In this document: one piece after another, positions 8,980 through 18,041 of the stretch | How positions within the stretch are numbered: the first letter of the stretch is position 1 | How the letters are laid out: each line of letters opens with the position of its first letter | Origin: JAAFJU01 sp043764895 | GTDB taxonomy: Bacteria > Cyanobacteriota > Cyanobacteriia > Leptolyngbyales > Leptolyngbyaceae | Assembly (NCBI GenBank): GCA_043764895.1 | Contig: JAYUJY010000031.1 | Span: 1-64,000 of the forward strand | Reading direction: 5' to 3' | Length of the DNA stretch: 64,000 nucleotides | Position numbers and translations under genes: made by a program | Notes under the pieces: model-generated | Database searches by the model: none | The model's input: only the letters and a program-made list of their open reading frames with translations | Told to the model about the DNA's origin: nothing

Positions 8980-10105
8980 CTCTTACGCCATAGGGTGCCA
9001 ACTGCTCAATAGAAAGTCCGGTTAGGATTTGCATATCGTCTAATGGTATTCCTCGCAATAGCATCTCAACACACCAAGTCTGTTGGGCTTGTTCTAGAGT
9101 CGGAGGCGTGCCATTGAGGTTGTATAAATCCAGTGTTAAATCCTGCCAGATAGCCTGAATCTGTCCGATCGTCAAAGGTTCTTGATCAGCGTCAATAAAA
9201 AGTGCAGACTGTGTATCCTTGCGGTTCTTGAGCCATTGGGTTAGCGGGTTTTTCAAGTAAGTTCCATAGCGTTTTCCCATAATCCATTGATTAATTGGCA
9301 CCTGACGAATGGCACCTTGGGTGATTTGTAAGACCTGCGCATCGCGATCGCTGAGATGATGCACCCGTTGTAATATCGTGAGTTCTACAGGACGAATCCC
9401 CGCCCCAAACAATAGATACACGATCGCCATTTCCATCGCGCCTTTCTTCTGCGCCCGTTGAAATAAAGTCTGCACCAGCGACGCCGGAAGATCAATCACT
9501 AGTGCAGAGTTAGTCCTATCGCTGTGAATCCCGCCCGTAGACGTTTGGCCGACCATCAACAAAACCACCGACTCAATAAACGCTTCCCGACTCAGCCACA
9601 ATCCCTGCAACTCCGTCGTCAAGTCGAGCATGGCATATCCCAAAAGGGTGCTATTCAAGACCCGCACCGATCGATCGGTAAACACACCCTCTCCCAATTC
9701 AGTCACCAGTTGCTGATGGACCTGTTGGATACCGCGTCCTAAGGCTTCTTTCGTTTCAATAGGAGACTTAGATGATTCCCCAACGATCGATCGCAGGAGT
9801 TCTGGAGCCGTGTCTAACAGTTGTAAGAACGACTGAGCATAGGTTCTAACAATGTGGTCGGGGGAGCAAGCGCGATCGATGTTTTGTCCCAACATCAAGG
9901 CTAAACGAGTGAACATCTCCGATTCTTCTAAAACAGCTAGCACCAATCCCTGCTTGTTGCCAAACTGTCGAAACAGCGTCACTTCATTCACTTCGGCAAG
10001 TTCCGCGATCTGTTTCGTGGTGGTTTCGGTGATGCCCTGCTGGGTCAATAGCGCTAGAGCTGCATCGATTAAGCGCTGACGGGTGGGGTTTCGGGGCGTT
10101 GACAT
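8927..10105 (-). CDS. TetR-family regulator fused to a tyrosine-recombinase-like domain
   Basis: 392 residues, about twice the usual TetR length. Residues 8-60 form the TetR helix-turn-helix (RLIDAALALL, ending EVTLFRQFGNKQGL), and a TetR ligand/dimer domain runs to about 190. Residues 205-380 look like the catalytic domain of phage-type integrases: GAGIRPVELTIL (Arg238) matches the first Arg box, and RGIPLDDMQILTGLSIEQLAPY matches the GH...Y box with Tyr372. The HxxR position reads QTWCVE, so the catalytic His and Arg are gone and strand exchange is unlikely. A start at 10153 is open, but it would lie in an operator, so I chose the ATG at 10105. It is divergent from desC and probably represses it, as TetR regulators of desaturases do elsewhere (inference). 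Confidence 0.82.
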   Translation of the reverse strand: MSTPRNPTRQRLIDAALALLTQQGITETTTKQIAELAEVNEVTLFRQFGNKQGLVLAVLEESEMFTRLALMLGQNIDRACSPDHIVRTYAQSFLQLLDTAPELLRSIVGESSKSPIETKEALGRGIQQVHQQLVTELGEGVFTDRSVRVLNSTLLGYAMLDLTTELQGLWLSREAFIESVVLLMVGQTSTGGIHSDRTNSALVIDLPASLVQTLFQRAQKKGAMEMAIVYLLFGAGIRPVELTILQRVHHLSDRDAQVLQITQGAIRQVPINQWIMGKRYGTYLKNPLTQWLKNRKDTQSALFIDADQEPLTIGQIQAIWQDLTLDLYNLNGTPPTLEQAQQTWCVEMLLRGIPLDDMQILTGLSIEQLAPYGVRAREKSVLEKGLALDKAK

Positions 10106-10134
10106 GGCGTTATTCCTAAAGCGATCGGCAAGCA

Positions 10135-10153
10135 ATGTAAGTGGCACTTGCAT
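10135..10153. promoter_or_regulatory. Palindromic operator 1 for the TetR-type regulator
   Basis: ATGTAAGTGGCACTTGCAT: two 9-base arms around a central G, with one mismatch between the arms. It lies 30 bases upstream of the chosen regulator start and is repeated nearly exactly at 10181-10199, 46 bases away. Length and symmetry fit a TetR dimer site, and position between divergent genes fits autoregulation plus control of desC. Its right end TTGCAT could also act as a -35 element for desC, with TAGATT (10171-10176) as -10 at a 17-base gap. Confidence 0.7.
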
Positions 10154-10180
10154 TTTTTAGGATCTCCTGTTAGATTATAA

Positions 10181-10199
10181 ATGTAAGCGGCACTTGCAT
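10181..10199. promoter_or_regulatory. Palindromic operator 2 for the TetR-type regulator
   Basis: ATGTAAGCGGCACTTGCAT, differing from operator 1 at one base. It lies 37 bases upstream of the desC start, near the expected transcription start, so a bound dimer would block the polymerase. Confidence 0.7.
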
Positions 10200-10236
10200 C
10201 TGCTTACACTCCTTATTTTTATCAGGATCGAATGAT

Positions 10237-11076
10237 ATGACCTCTCAATCGCTTCAGCGGAGTCCCGTGCGGAGTCCTAGTTTGTCGTGGGTAAATGTGG
10301 GCTTTTTTGGTTCCATTCATCTCTTAGCTTTACTTGCACCGTGGTTCTTCTCATGGTCTGCGCTGGGGACAATGCTGTTGTTGCATTGGTTGTTTGGAGG
10401 AATTGGGATTTGTTTGGGCTATCACCGATTGTTGACCCATCGGAGCTTTCAAGTTCCTAAGTGGTTGGAATATGCGATCGCCTTTCTGGGTGCGTTGGCG
10501 ATGCAGGGTGGGCCTGGATTTTGGGTTGCGGGACATCGGCAGCATCACTTGCATACGGAAGATTGGGATAAAGATCCCTATTCGGCCAAACGAGGATTCT
10601 GGTGGAGTCATATGCTATGGATTCTGTATCCCACGCCCGAATACTTTGAGCCGAATTCTTATCGTAAATGGGCACCAGACTTGGCGAAAGATGGATTTTA
10701 TCGCTGGTTAGATAAGTACTTCTTGACTTTACAAATTCCGGTGGCGCTGATTCTCTACGCGATCGGCGGTTGGTCCTTTGTGGTATATGGCGTATTCGTG
10801 AGAGCAGTCATTCTTTGGCACACTACATGGCTGATCAATTCAGCGTCTCACATGACGGGCTATCGATCGTTTGATCACACCGAAGACAACTCCCGCAATC
10901 TCTGGTGGACGGCGCTGTTGACCTATGGCGAAGGCTGGCACAACAACCACCACGCTCATCCGAACGTTGCTCCGGCAGGCCGAACCTGGTGGGAAATTGA
11001 TATGACTTGGTGGGCCATTCAGGGATTACAGAAATTGGGGTTAGCAAAACGGGTTGTGATGCCACCGAAGGATTAG
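10237..11076 (+). CDS. desC: Acyl-lipid delta-9 fatty acid desaturase
   Basis: Introduces the first double bond (delta-9) into lipid-bound stearoyl or palmitoyl chains in the membranes, using ferredoxin in cyanobacteria. The 279-residue protein has the three His boxes of the family: HRLLTHRS (residues 63-70), GHRQHHLH (from 99) and EGWHNNHHAHP (near 230), together with hydrophobic segments at about 20-60, 75-95 and 165-195. The length is normal for DesC. It is divergent from the TetR-type regulator and has two palindromes upstream, suggesting regulated membrane fluidity. Confidence 0.93.
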   Translation: MTSQSLQRSPVRSPSLSWVNVGFFGSIHLLALLAPWFFSWSALGTMLLLHWLFGGIGICLGYHRLLTHRSFQVPKWLEYAIAFLGALAMQGGPGFWVAGHRQHHLHTEDWDKDPYSAKRGFWWSHMLWILYPTPEYFEPNSYRKWAPDLAKDGFYRWLDKYFLTLQIPVALILYAIGGWSFVVYGVFVRAVILWHTTWLINSASHMTGYRSFDHTEDNSRNLWWTALLTYGEGWHNNHHAHPNVAPAGRTWWEIDMTWWAIQGLQKLGLAKRVVMPPKD

Positions 11077-11308
11077 AAGACTCGATCGTCGGGATCAATG
11101 CCCTTGACCCGACGTCAACAACGAATTCATATGAAGGAATTCATGTGAAGCCGCTGCCGGGGATCAACGCGCCGCCCTAGGGGATTTTGTAATCAGGACC
11201 AAACGCTACCTACAAAATGGAGATTTTAGGAGCAACAGCCCATAACAGAAATCTCAAGCTAAACGTCTATTTCTTACCAGCATGAAGCATGAATGATATG
11301 CCATGCAC

Positions 11309-11590
11309 ACCTCAATTTTTGGATTGGGTGAATGACCCAAATCTCCCCCAGTTTATTCAGATTGATCAACGTAAACTGCGCTAGATTTTGATCAATCTAC
11401 TGATGTAATGCCGTGAAATTCACCCAACAGGACTCAACTACAATCATTGCCCTGACAGCTAATGCAACCATAAACCAAGCTGATATTTTTGCATCTATCC
11501 TTGGCAATAGATCCGGCAACCCTCTAGGGGGTTACAGTGCTTGTAAGGATAGCCTATACTTATGTAACTATTGCACAGCATTCTAATATA
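11309..11590 (+). pseudogene. Remnant of a hybrid histidine kinase / receiver gene
   Basis: The gap between desC and the next gene holds a decayed kinase. From about 11324 the plus strand reads DWVNDPNLPQFIQIDQRKLR, a TAG stop where Gln is expected, then ILINLLM, a one-base insertion, and in the next frame NAVKFTQQ. Together these match the HATPase N box of hybrid kinases. The same frame continues TTIIALTANATINQADIF, like the end of a receiver domain, so the region between the two was deleted. The inverted repeat at 11359-11398 is simply the coding sequence of IQIDQ and ILINL. Bases 11077-11308 hold nothing I recognise. Confidence 0.7.
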
Positions 11591-11668
11591 ATGCCGCAAT
11601 ACAAGATGAATTTCTTAACTTAAAGGATTTCTGGTATAGTTTATGTTGTGCTCTATACTTTAAGTACG

Positions 11669-12865
11669 ATGCCTACATTTAAACTTGCTCAATCTACAAG
11701 TTTGGATCTCTTGACAGACGATCGGTTGTCAGCGATCACCGATTATTACATTCAGAAGCTTTTACAGCAGAACATTGCGCAGCTTACGGCATTTCCTCAA
11801 GATGTAATTTCTTCAGATACAACTGCTGTTCCATCAACAGACTTTTGCTATAGCTCCATCGCACTGTTCGATCGACTTCGTGCTATTCATAGAAATCTCG
11901 CTCCGATCGTTCAACGCTTAGAAAAGCTGGTTCTTCAGCATCAAACCCTTCGCGCTGAAGGCCGAAAGTATCAGTTTGAATTGAGTCATGTTGAAGAACA
12001 AATTTTCAGGTGCTTTGCCCTCAAGCGAACCGAAGCTATAATCCAGGCTAAAATTCTGATCACTGATGATACCCCTGAAACGTTCCGTCTACTAGCCTCA
12101 ACTCTGATTGAACAGGGCTATGCAGTCGATCAGTTACCTAGTGGAACATCTGCCCTAGACTATATTCGTCATAACCAACCCGATCTTATTTTATTAGATG
12201 TGATGATGTCCGGAATGGACGGCTATGAAATATGTGAACGGTTGAAGCTAGACCCGCAAACGTGCAAAATACCCGTGTTATTCTTGAGCGCGATCGGTGA
12301 TTCTCCAAGTAAAGTCAAAGCTTTCGAGTTGGGCGGTGTGGATTACGTGACCAAACCATTTCAACTTGAAGAAGTGCTTGCCCGCGTTGAATACCAACTC
12401 AAACTCTATCAACAGGATCAACAAAAACGATCCATTATTAAAGAGAATCAACCCTATAAAGATTTCTTTGAAAATGCGATCGAAGGAATGTTTCAAAGCA
12501 GCGTTAGCGGTCAGTATTTAAGGGTGAATCAAGCTCTAGCGAGTTTACTTGGGTATGAGTCTCCTCAAGATTTGATGGAGTCTGTTCAAGATATAGCTCT
12601 CCAAATCTATGCCATTCCACAGCGCCGATCGCAGTTTGTTCAACACTTAGAGCAATTTAACACCCTTAAAGCCTTTGAAGTTGAGGTCTATTGTAAAAAC
12701 GGCGATCGAATCTGGGTCCAAGAAACGGCCCGTGCAGTTCGAGATTCAGAACAAAATCTACATTATTATGAAGGAACGGTTCACAACATTACTCAACACA
12801 AACAGTTTCAAAATCAGCTTGAAATGTTTCAACGCAGAGAAGAACTCAGTAACGATCACAACTGA
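11669..12865 (+). CDS. Response regulator with N-terminal helical domain and C-terminal PAS
   Basis: 398 residues. An N-terminal helical region of about 120 residues of unknown type precedes a receiver domain (AKILITDDTPETFRLL, phospho-acceptor Asp in LILLDVMMSGMDGYE, Lys in DYVTKPFQ). A PAS domain (FFENAIEGMFQSSVSGQYLR, ending YEGTVHNITQHKQFQ) and about 15 residues follow. Relatives usually continue into a kinase or GGDEF domain. None follows here, so it is either a stand-alone sensor-relay or a truncated protein. The ATG at 11669 was chosen over a GTG at 11648 because a TATAGT -10-like box lies at 11635-11640. Its end overlaps the convergent AAA gene by 10 bases. Confidence 0.85.
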   Translation: MPTFKLAQSTSLDLLTDDRLSAITDYYIQKLLQQNIAQLTAFPQDVISSDTTAVPSTDFCYSSIALFDRLRAIHRNLAPIVQRLEKLVLQHQTLRAEGRKYQFELSHVEEQIFRCFALKRTEAIIQAKILITDDTPETFRLLASTLIEQGYAVDQLPSGTSALDYIRHNQPDLILLDVMMSGMDGYEICERLKLDPQTCKIPVLFLSAIGDSPSKVKAFELGGVDYVTKPFQLEEVLARVEYQLKLYQQDQQKRSIIKENQPYKDFFENAIEGMFQSSVSGQYLRVNQALASLLGYESPQDLMESVQDIALQIYAIPQRRSQFVQHLEQFNTLKAFEVEVYCKNGDRIWVQETARAVRDSEQNLHYYEGTVHNITQHKQFQNQLEMFQRREELSNDHN

Positions 12866-14160
12866 TTCTCAAAATAGGCTTGATAGAGCGGACAGTAGAT
12901 TTTTACTTGATTTCCATTCCGTTTGACAAGCCCCAAGCTTTCTAATTGATACGCGGTAATCAATTCTAACGTCATGGGTTCAGAATGACTTAAAACAGTT
13001 TTGAAGGAGTGAAGTAAATTGGGATTTTGCTGAAGGCGATCCCAATGGCGATTGAGCGCTTGACTATAGATTCCGCTGTCGGTTGCAGCTTCTTGAAGAA
13101 TCGTTTCAAGGGAGAGATCGTGCCTCAACCAGTAAAATGCCAACTGAAGCCAATAAGGATGTCCGCCCACTAAGGTATTGAGTTCCTCTAAATTAGAATC
13201 ACTAAGCTGATCCAACTGATAACGTTGGGCGAGCTGAGCAGTCTGGTGAACATCAAAGGCAGAAAGATCGATCGGAACGCCAACATTAAATGGAGATTGG
13301 TGGACCTTGAGCGGAACATAGATTTCAATGTTATGAACCACCACTAGGCGCAAATTTTGCCAAATGGGTTGCTGCGCAGCAAGTTCATGCCAAATCCGAA
13401 ACAGCGGCAATACATCTTTCGCAAGTTCAGGATACTCAAATAACAGCGTGATTTCATCCAGAATCAACACGATCGGTTTCTTAATCTGATCGAGTAGAAA
13501 CATCTGAAAATAGACATTACAACTCGACTTACTCCCACTTTCTTCATCCCAATATTCATCCAACTGTGGCTCTAGATTCACCTGTCGGCTTATCTGAATA
13601 CAAAGCCAACGCAAGAAATCATTTAACTTCCCAAAGACCCGACGATCGGCACTCTGAAAATCCAACAGAACAGGGACCATTCCCTGTGCTTGAGCATAAG
13701 CAACCAGTCTCAATACTAGAGACGTCTTTCCCATTTGACGAGGCGCTTTAATCCGAAGTAGTCCACCCGGCTTTAGAATCTCACGATAAGCTAACAGCTC
13801 AAGGACCGATCGCTGCAAATAAAAACTGGAGTCTATTGCTAGGGGACTACTGGGAAATTCAAGCACCCCAGGGAGAAAAGATTCAGCGACAGTCGGTGCA
13901 TTGAGTAGAGCGGGATCGTCCAGTTCATCTAGAAGCATCCGTACGATTTTCTTTGTGACCTTACGCCCTAAAAGTTGAGAGAGCATCTTCCAAAGCTGAA
14001 ATCCAACTTCCTTCACATAATCATAGTCGTAGCCGGATTCAGTCGCGATTTCCCGGTACCGCTTTCCCTCACAGGATCGGAGGAGCACCGTTTCCTGAAT
14101 ATAGCTCAGACGATCGGGGGTGATTAGCCCATTCACTTTTGCTAGGATTATAGGCTGCAT
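12856..14160 (-). CDS. AAA-like STAND-type ATPase with N-terminal VMAP-type helical domain
   Basis: 434 residues. The first 100 residues (LSYIQETVLLRSCEGKRYREIATESGYDYDYVK) resemble the helix-turn-helix domain at the start of cyanobacterial vWA-MoxR-associated and AAA-like signalling proteins. A P-loop ATPase follows: Walker A APRQMGKTSLVLRL, Walker B PIVLILDEITLLFE, then a winged-helix region to the end. No WD40 or other effector repeat is present. Function unknown; relatives are thought to act as signalling switches. It converges with the REC-PAS gene and is divergent from a second AAA-like gene, so it sits in a signalling cluster. Confidence 0.82.
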   Translation of the reverse strand: MQPIILAKVNGLITPDRLSYIQETVLLRSCEGKRYREIATESGYDYDYVKEVGFQLWKMLSQLLGRKVTKKIVRMLLDELDDPALLNAPTVAESFLPGVLEFPSSPLAIDSSFYLQRSVLELLAYREILKPGGLLRIKAPRQMGKTSLVLRLVAYAQAQGMVPVLLDFQSADRRVFGKLNDFLRWLCIQISRQVNLEPQLDEYWDEESGSKSSCNVYFQMFLLDQIKKPIVLILDEITLLFEYPELAKDVLPLFRIWHELAAQQPIWQNLRLVVVHNIEIYVPLKVHQSPFNVGVPIDLSAFDVHQTAQLAQRYQLDQLSDSNLEELNTLVGGHPYWLQLAFYWLRHDLSLETILQEAATDSGIYSQALNRHWDRLQQNPNLLHSFKTVLSHSEPMTLELITAYQLESLGLVKRNGNQVKIYCPLYQAYFENQL

Positions 14161-14393
14161 AGAGACAAGCTGAGATTAAACTAAATCAGGTCAAAAAATG
14201 AATTAAGAAGTACACTATGCCATAAAAGTTTGACAGATTACTTTTCTGTTGTCCAGTCATCCGTGCAAATACCCCTCTTTCCACCCCATTTATCCGATCG
14301 ATCCCCAAGCTTTAGTCCAATTTGCCCCACTTATCCCACTTTATTTTAAAACCAATTTTCTATATGATTGTGACTAATTAGTTACCTAGTGTA

Positions 14394-15731
14394 ATGACCG
14401 ACTACGAGTACCAGGTTGGCGGTAGCCTCCGTCAAAATGCACCCAGCTACGTGATTCGACAGGCCGATGTAGACCTTTACTCAGCGCTTAAGGCAGGCGA
14501 ACTCTGCTACGTTTTCAACTCTCGCCAAATGGGTAAATCTAGCCTTCAGGTTCGTGTGGGCGATCACCTAGAGCGATCGAATGTCCGATGTGCTTATTTA
14601 GATATGAGTTCTATCGGTAGCGAACACATTCAGCCTAAACAGTGGTACCGGGGAGTTGCGGTCGAACTCTTACGATCGCTCAATCTTTGGCGTGAATTTA
14701 ACTTTAAAGAGTGGTGGAAACAGCACGAAGATCTGTCGATTCTTCAATGCTTCAGCTTGTTTCTTGAAGAAATTCTTTCAACGGCTTACCCTGACCAAAA
14801 CTTGCTCATTTTTGTCGATGAGATTGATAGCACACTCAGTTTACCGTTTACCGTCCATGACTTTTTTGTCTTGATTCGATCGTGTCATGAACGTCGAGCC
14901 AATAACCCAGTTTATCGTCGGCTCAATTGGGCTTTATTCGGCGTCACGACCCCGTCTGAACTCATTGGCTATCGTACGCATACACCGTTCAATACCGGGC
15001 GATCGATCGAGCTTAAGGGCTTTAAGTTTCATGAGTCTCTCAGCCTGATGCAGGGCTTAGTCGGAAAGATTAACAATCCTGCCGGAATTTTAAAAGCAAT
15101 TCTAGACTGGACGGGCGGACAGCCATTCTTGACCCAAAAGATTTGTCGGCGGGTCATTGAGCTTAGTTGGTCTGTTCCTAGCGGCAAAATTATACTCCCA
15201 CCCGGAACAGAATCCTATTGGATCGAGCAACTGGTCAATACCCAACTCATTGACCACTGGGAATCGCAGGATGAACCCGAACATTTACGGACGATTCGCG
15301 ATCGGCTTCTCCACCATCCCCAAACCCGGCAGATCCTGGAACGTTATCAAGAAATTCTTAATAAAAATGACTATGATCCAAACATAAGCGATGCGACACT
15401 GCTTCTCTCTGGATTGATTGAAACTCAAAATAACCAACGACAGGTCAAAAATAGAATTTATCAAGCCGTATTTAACCAATCCTGGCTAACGAAGCAGTTC
15501 AGTTCATTGTCAAGACAGGGAGCATCTTCGCGCGCTATTCCCTTGTCCCAGGACATAGAGAATCTGCTAAATACCAAAGGCGATCGAGAGCAGTGGCTCC
15601 ATGATGCTATTTTAGAGAAGTTAGAACGTGATGATTATCAACTCCGATCGTCACAATCTCAAGAAATCTCAGTGAGCTATCAAACCTCCGATCGTGCCAT
15701 TGGAGATTTGCGTGAAAATAAAATATCCTGA
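14394..15731 (+). CDS. AAA-like domain protein (AAA_35 family)
   Basis: 445 residues. It opens with the motif typical of cyanobacterial AAA-like proteins (YQVGGSLRQNAPSYVIRQAD, then LYSALKAGELCYVFNSRQMG). Walker A is NSRQMGKSSLQVRV, Walker B is NLLIFVDEIDSTLSL, and the helical extension contains WTGGQPFLTQKICR. In this family the ATPase is often followed by WD40 repeats; here a short charged tail of about 60 residues follows instead. Function unknown. It is divergent from the other AAA-like gene across about 230 bases. Confidence 0.85.
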   Translation: MTDYEYQVGGSLRQNAPSYVIRQADVDLYSALKAGELCYVFNSRQMGKSSLQVRVGDHLERSNVRCAYLDMSSIGSEHIQPKQWYRGVAVELLRSLNLWREFNFKEWWKQHEDLSILQCFSLFLEEILSTAYPDQNLLIFVDEIDSTLSLPFTVHDFFVLIRSCHERRANNPVYRRLNWALFGVTTPSELIGYRTHTPFNTGRSIELKGFKFHESLSLMQGLVGKINNPAGILKAILDWTGGQPFLTQKICRRVIELSWSVPSGKIILPPGTESYWIEQLVNTQLIDHWESQDEPEHLRTIRDRLLHHPQTRQILERYQEILNKNDYDPNISDATLLLSGLIETQNNQRQVKNRIYQAVFNQSWLTKQFSSLSRQGASSRAIPLSQDIENLLNTKGDREQWLHDAILEKLERDDYQLRSSQSQEISVSYQTSDRAIGDLRENKIS

Positions 15732-16158
15732 CAAACTGCCCCAACCTCCAATTCTGGGGGCTTCAGAAACTCATGTCCCCTCAGAATTAGGGACCACCAG
15801 AATTCTGACTCGATTGTTACTAATCCCTCTTTTCTAAAACTTTTCCACCCTTTTGCTGAAAGTCTCTCTAGGGAGGCATTTCAGCGATTGCTTTGATATT
15901 AACGACCCGATAAATTAAAGAACTCATAAAATAATAGTTGACGACCGAGTTAACAATACAAAATATTCTATATTCGTTACGTGGAAGACTAAACCAATTT
16001 GAACTTAAGTTTCAATCTTTTTCTAGATTATCGATCTGATTAAACATTCAGAAAATTTGGTCGATAGTTTTTAATTGAGTTGCTTACCACTTCATAACCT
16101 GTTGTTGGACTTTGGACTGAAGCCAAAAATCATTGATTAAGGATGAACAAACTTTAGA
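15732..16158. other. Intergenic region before the exopolysaccharide operon
   Basis: About 430 bases without a gene. The left part has a weak hairpin (GCCCCA 15738-15743 with TGGGGC 15755-15761 region), perhaps the end of the AAA transcript. The right 300 bases are strongly AT-rich and should contain the promoter of the eight-gene operon that follows. No regulatory motif was recognised. Confidence 0.4.
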
Positions 16159-16956
16159 ATGAAAAATCTTAGTAAATCAACTTGTACTATACTTAATATT
16201 CAAGTTGATAATCTCTCAATGAATGAAGCGATGAGTCAAGTTTGTCAGGGATTTGTTGTCACGCCTAATGTTGATCATCTCATTCATCTCCAAAAAGATG
16301 AGGATTTTTATAATGCTTATCAATCCGCAGATTATCGATTTTGTGATAGTCAAATTTTAATTAAAATGTCTCATTTTTTGGGGACACCTATTAAGGAGAA
16401 AATCACTGGATCGGAGTTCTTTCCTACGTTCTGTCAGTTTCATCGCTCCAATGCTGCAATTCGAGTTTTCCTGCTGGGAGGTGCATCAGATTCACCTGAT
16501 TTAGCGGCTAAAAATATCAATAATAGGGTAGGGCATAACATTATTGTCGGCGGTTATTCACCTCCATTTGGATTTGAAAATGACCCTGATGAATGTGCTC
16601 GAATCATTAATCTGATTAAGAAATCAGGTGCAACTGTTCTAGCGGTGGGCGTGGGTGCGCCAAAGCAAGAAAAATGGATTGCAAAATATCGCTACCGATT
16701 GCCATCAATTAAAATCTTTATGGCCATTGGAGCAACAATAGATTTTGAAGCGGGAAAATTACTTCGTGCTCCAAATTGGACTCAGAAAGCAGGATTGGAA
16801 TGGCTCTATCGTCTATTTTCCGAACCTAAGCGACTGTGGCGACGCTATTTAATTAATGATCCACCCTTCTTTTGGCTGATTCTAAAACAACGAGTTGGAT
16901 TGTATCGATCGCCCTTTCAAAAGACTCCTTCAAATTCTCAAGTTTCTGCTCGATAG
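16159..16956 (+). CDS. WecG/TagA/CpsF-family glycosyltransferase
   Basis: GT26-family enzyme of 265 residues, expected to add the second sugar (often N-acetylmannosaminuronic acid, N-acetylmannosamine or glucose) to an undecaprenyl-linked first sugar at the inner membrane. The family motifs are clear: VVTPNVDHLIHLQKD, ADYRFCDSQILIKMS with the catalytic-type Asp, TGSEFFPTFC, VGVGAPKQEKWIAKY and MAIGATIDFEAG. First gene of the exopolysaccharide operon, 53 bases before the next gene. No initiating phosphoglycosyl transferase is in the window, so it must be encoded elsewhere. Confidence 0.92.
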   Translation: MKNLSKSTCTILNIQVDNLSMNEAMSQVCQGFVVTPNVDHLIHLQKDEDFYNAYQSADYRFCDSQILIKMSHFLGTPIKEKITGSEFFPTFCQFHRSNAAIRVFLLGGASDSPDLAAKNINNRVGHNIIVGGYSPPFGFENDPDECARIINLIKKSGATVLAVGVGAPKQEKWIAKYRYRLPSIKIFMAIGATIDFEAGKLLRAPNWTQKAGLEWLYRLFSEPKRLWRRYLINDPPFFWLILKQRVGLYRSPFQKTPSNSQVSAR

Positions 16957-17009
16957 CACTACTAGCATCTGACATCGATTAATACCGAGCATCATTAGGA
17001 TCTAAAACT

Positions 17010-18041
17010 ATGCCAAAAGTTTCTGTCGTCATCCCACTTTATAACTCCGAGCGATACATTAATAGAACGATTCACTCTGTTCTTAATCAAACCTATACTG
17101 ATTTTGAAGTCATTATAGTTGATGATGGATCGACCGATCGCGGAGTTGAAATTTGTCAATCGTTTAAAGACTCTCGAATTAATATTATCCAGCAGGCTAA
17201 TAGAGGAGCGCCAGGTGCTCGCAATACTGGAATCCGTCGTGCTCAGGGTGAATATGTTGCATTGTTAGACAGTGATGATATATGGTCTCCTAGTAAGCTT
17301 GATCGCCATGTTGCTCATCTAGAACAGGAACCCACCGTGGGGATTAGCTTTTGCTATTCAGAGTTCATTGATGAATCTGACAAGCGGTTAGGAATATACC
17401 AAAAATCTAAGCGCTTGACGGGGATCACGCCAGACAATATCCTTTGTCAGAATCCGATCGGGAATGGTTCATCTGCGGTAATTCGGCGATCGGCCCTGCA
17501 AGATATCGAGTTTCAAGCTGAAATTCAAGGAAAGACAGAACTCTGTTATTTTGATGAACACCTTCGTGAAATTAGTGCAGATGCAACCGATGTTGAATTT
17601 TGGCTGAGGACTTGTATTACAACGGAATGGATCATTGCTGGAATCCCTGAGGTGTTGACTTACTATCGAATTAACAGCATTGGACTTTCCTCAAATGCCA
17701 TTCAACAGCTTCACGCCCTCGACCAAGTTATTGAGAAGACTCGCACCTACGCACCAGACATCATTGCTCGCTGTGAATCGCTGACCCGTGCTTACCATTT
17801 CCGGTACGCTGCACGACGCTTTGTGACACTTGGAGAATCGAAAGCTGCTATAAAGATGTTACATTCGTCTTTGCGATCGGACTGGCGAATCATCCGTTAT
17901 GAACCCCAAAAAACAGTGCTCACTGCCCTCGCGGTCTACCTCATGCACTATCTCCCGGCAACATTTTATCGCCCATTACAGTCATTGGCTATGAGGGCCA
18001 TAGCACGTCCTTCTCAGGATACCGAGGTCAATCTTTCATGA
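17010..18041 (+). CDS. Family 2 glycosyltransferase
   Basis: Cytoplasmic-face GT-A enzyme of 343 residues that would add a sugar to the lipid-linked repeat unit; donor and acceptor unknown. The N-terminal fold is canonical: KVSVVIPLYNSERYINRTI, VDDGSTDRG, GAPGARNTGIRRAQGEYVAL and LDSDDIW with the metal-binding DxD. A C-terminal helical region of about 120 residues (about 225-343) is shared with the neighbouring GT2 genes. Its stop overlaps the flippase start (ATGA), so the two are translationally coupled. Confidence 0.9.
   Translation: MPKVSVVIPLYNSERYINRTIHSVLNQTYTDFEVIIVDDGSTDRGVEICQSFKDSRINIIQQANRGAPGARNTGIRRAQGEYVALLDSDDIWSPSKLDRHVAHLEQEPTVGISFCYSEFIDESDKRLGIYQKSKRLTGITPDNILCQNPIGNGSSAVIRRSALQDIEFQAEIQGKTELCYFDEHLREISADATDVEFWLRTCITTEWIIAGIPEVLTYYRINSIGLSSNAIQQLHALDQVIEKTRTYAPDIIARCESLTRAYHFRYAARRFVTLGESKAAIKMLHSSLRSDWRIIRYEPQKTVLTALAVYLMHYLPATFYRPLQSLAMRAIARPSQDTEVNLS

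Noticed and set aside
11359..11398. Perfect 11-base inverted repeat (AGATTGATCAA/TTGATCAATCT), possible operator or terminator
   Set aside because: It is coding sequence of the kinase relic (IQIDQ and ILINL); the symmetry follows from the shared codons.
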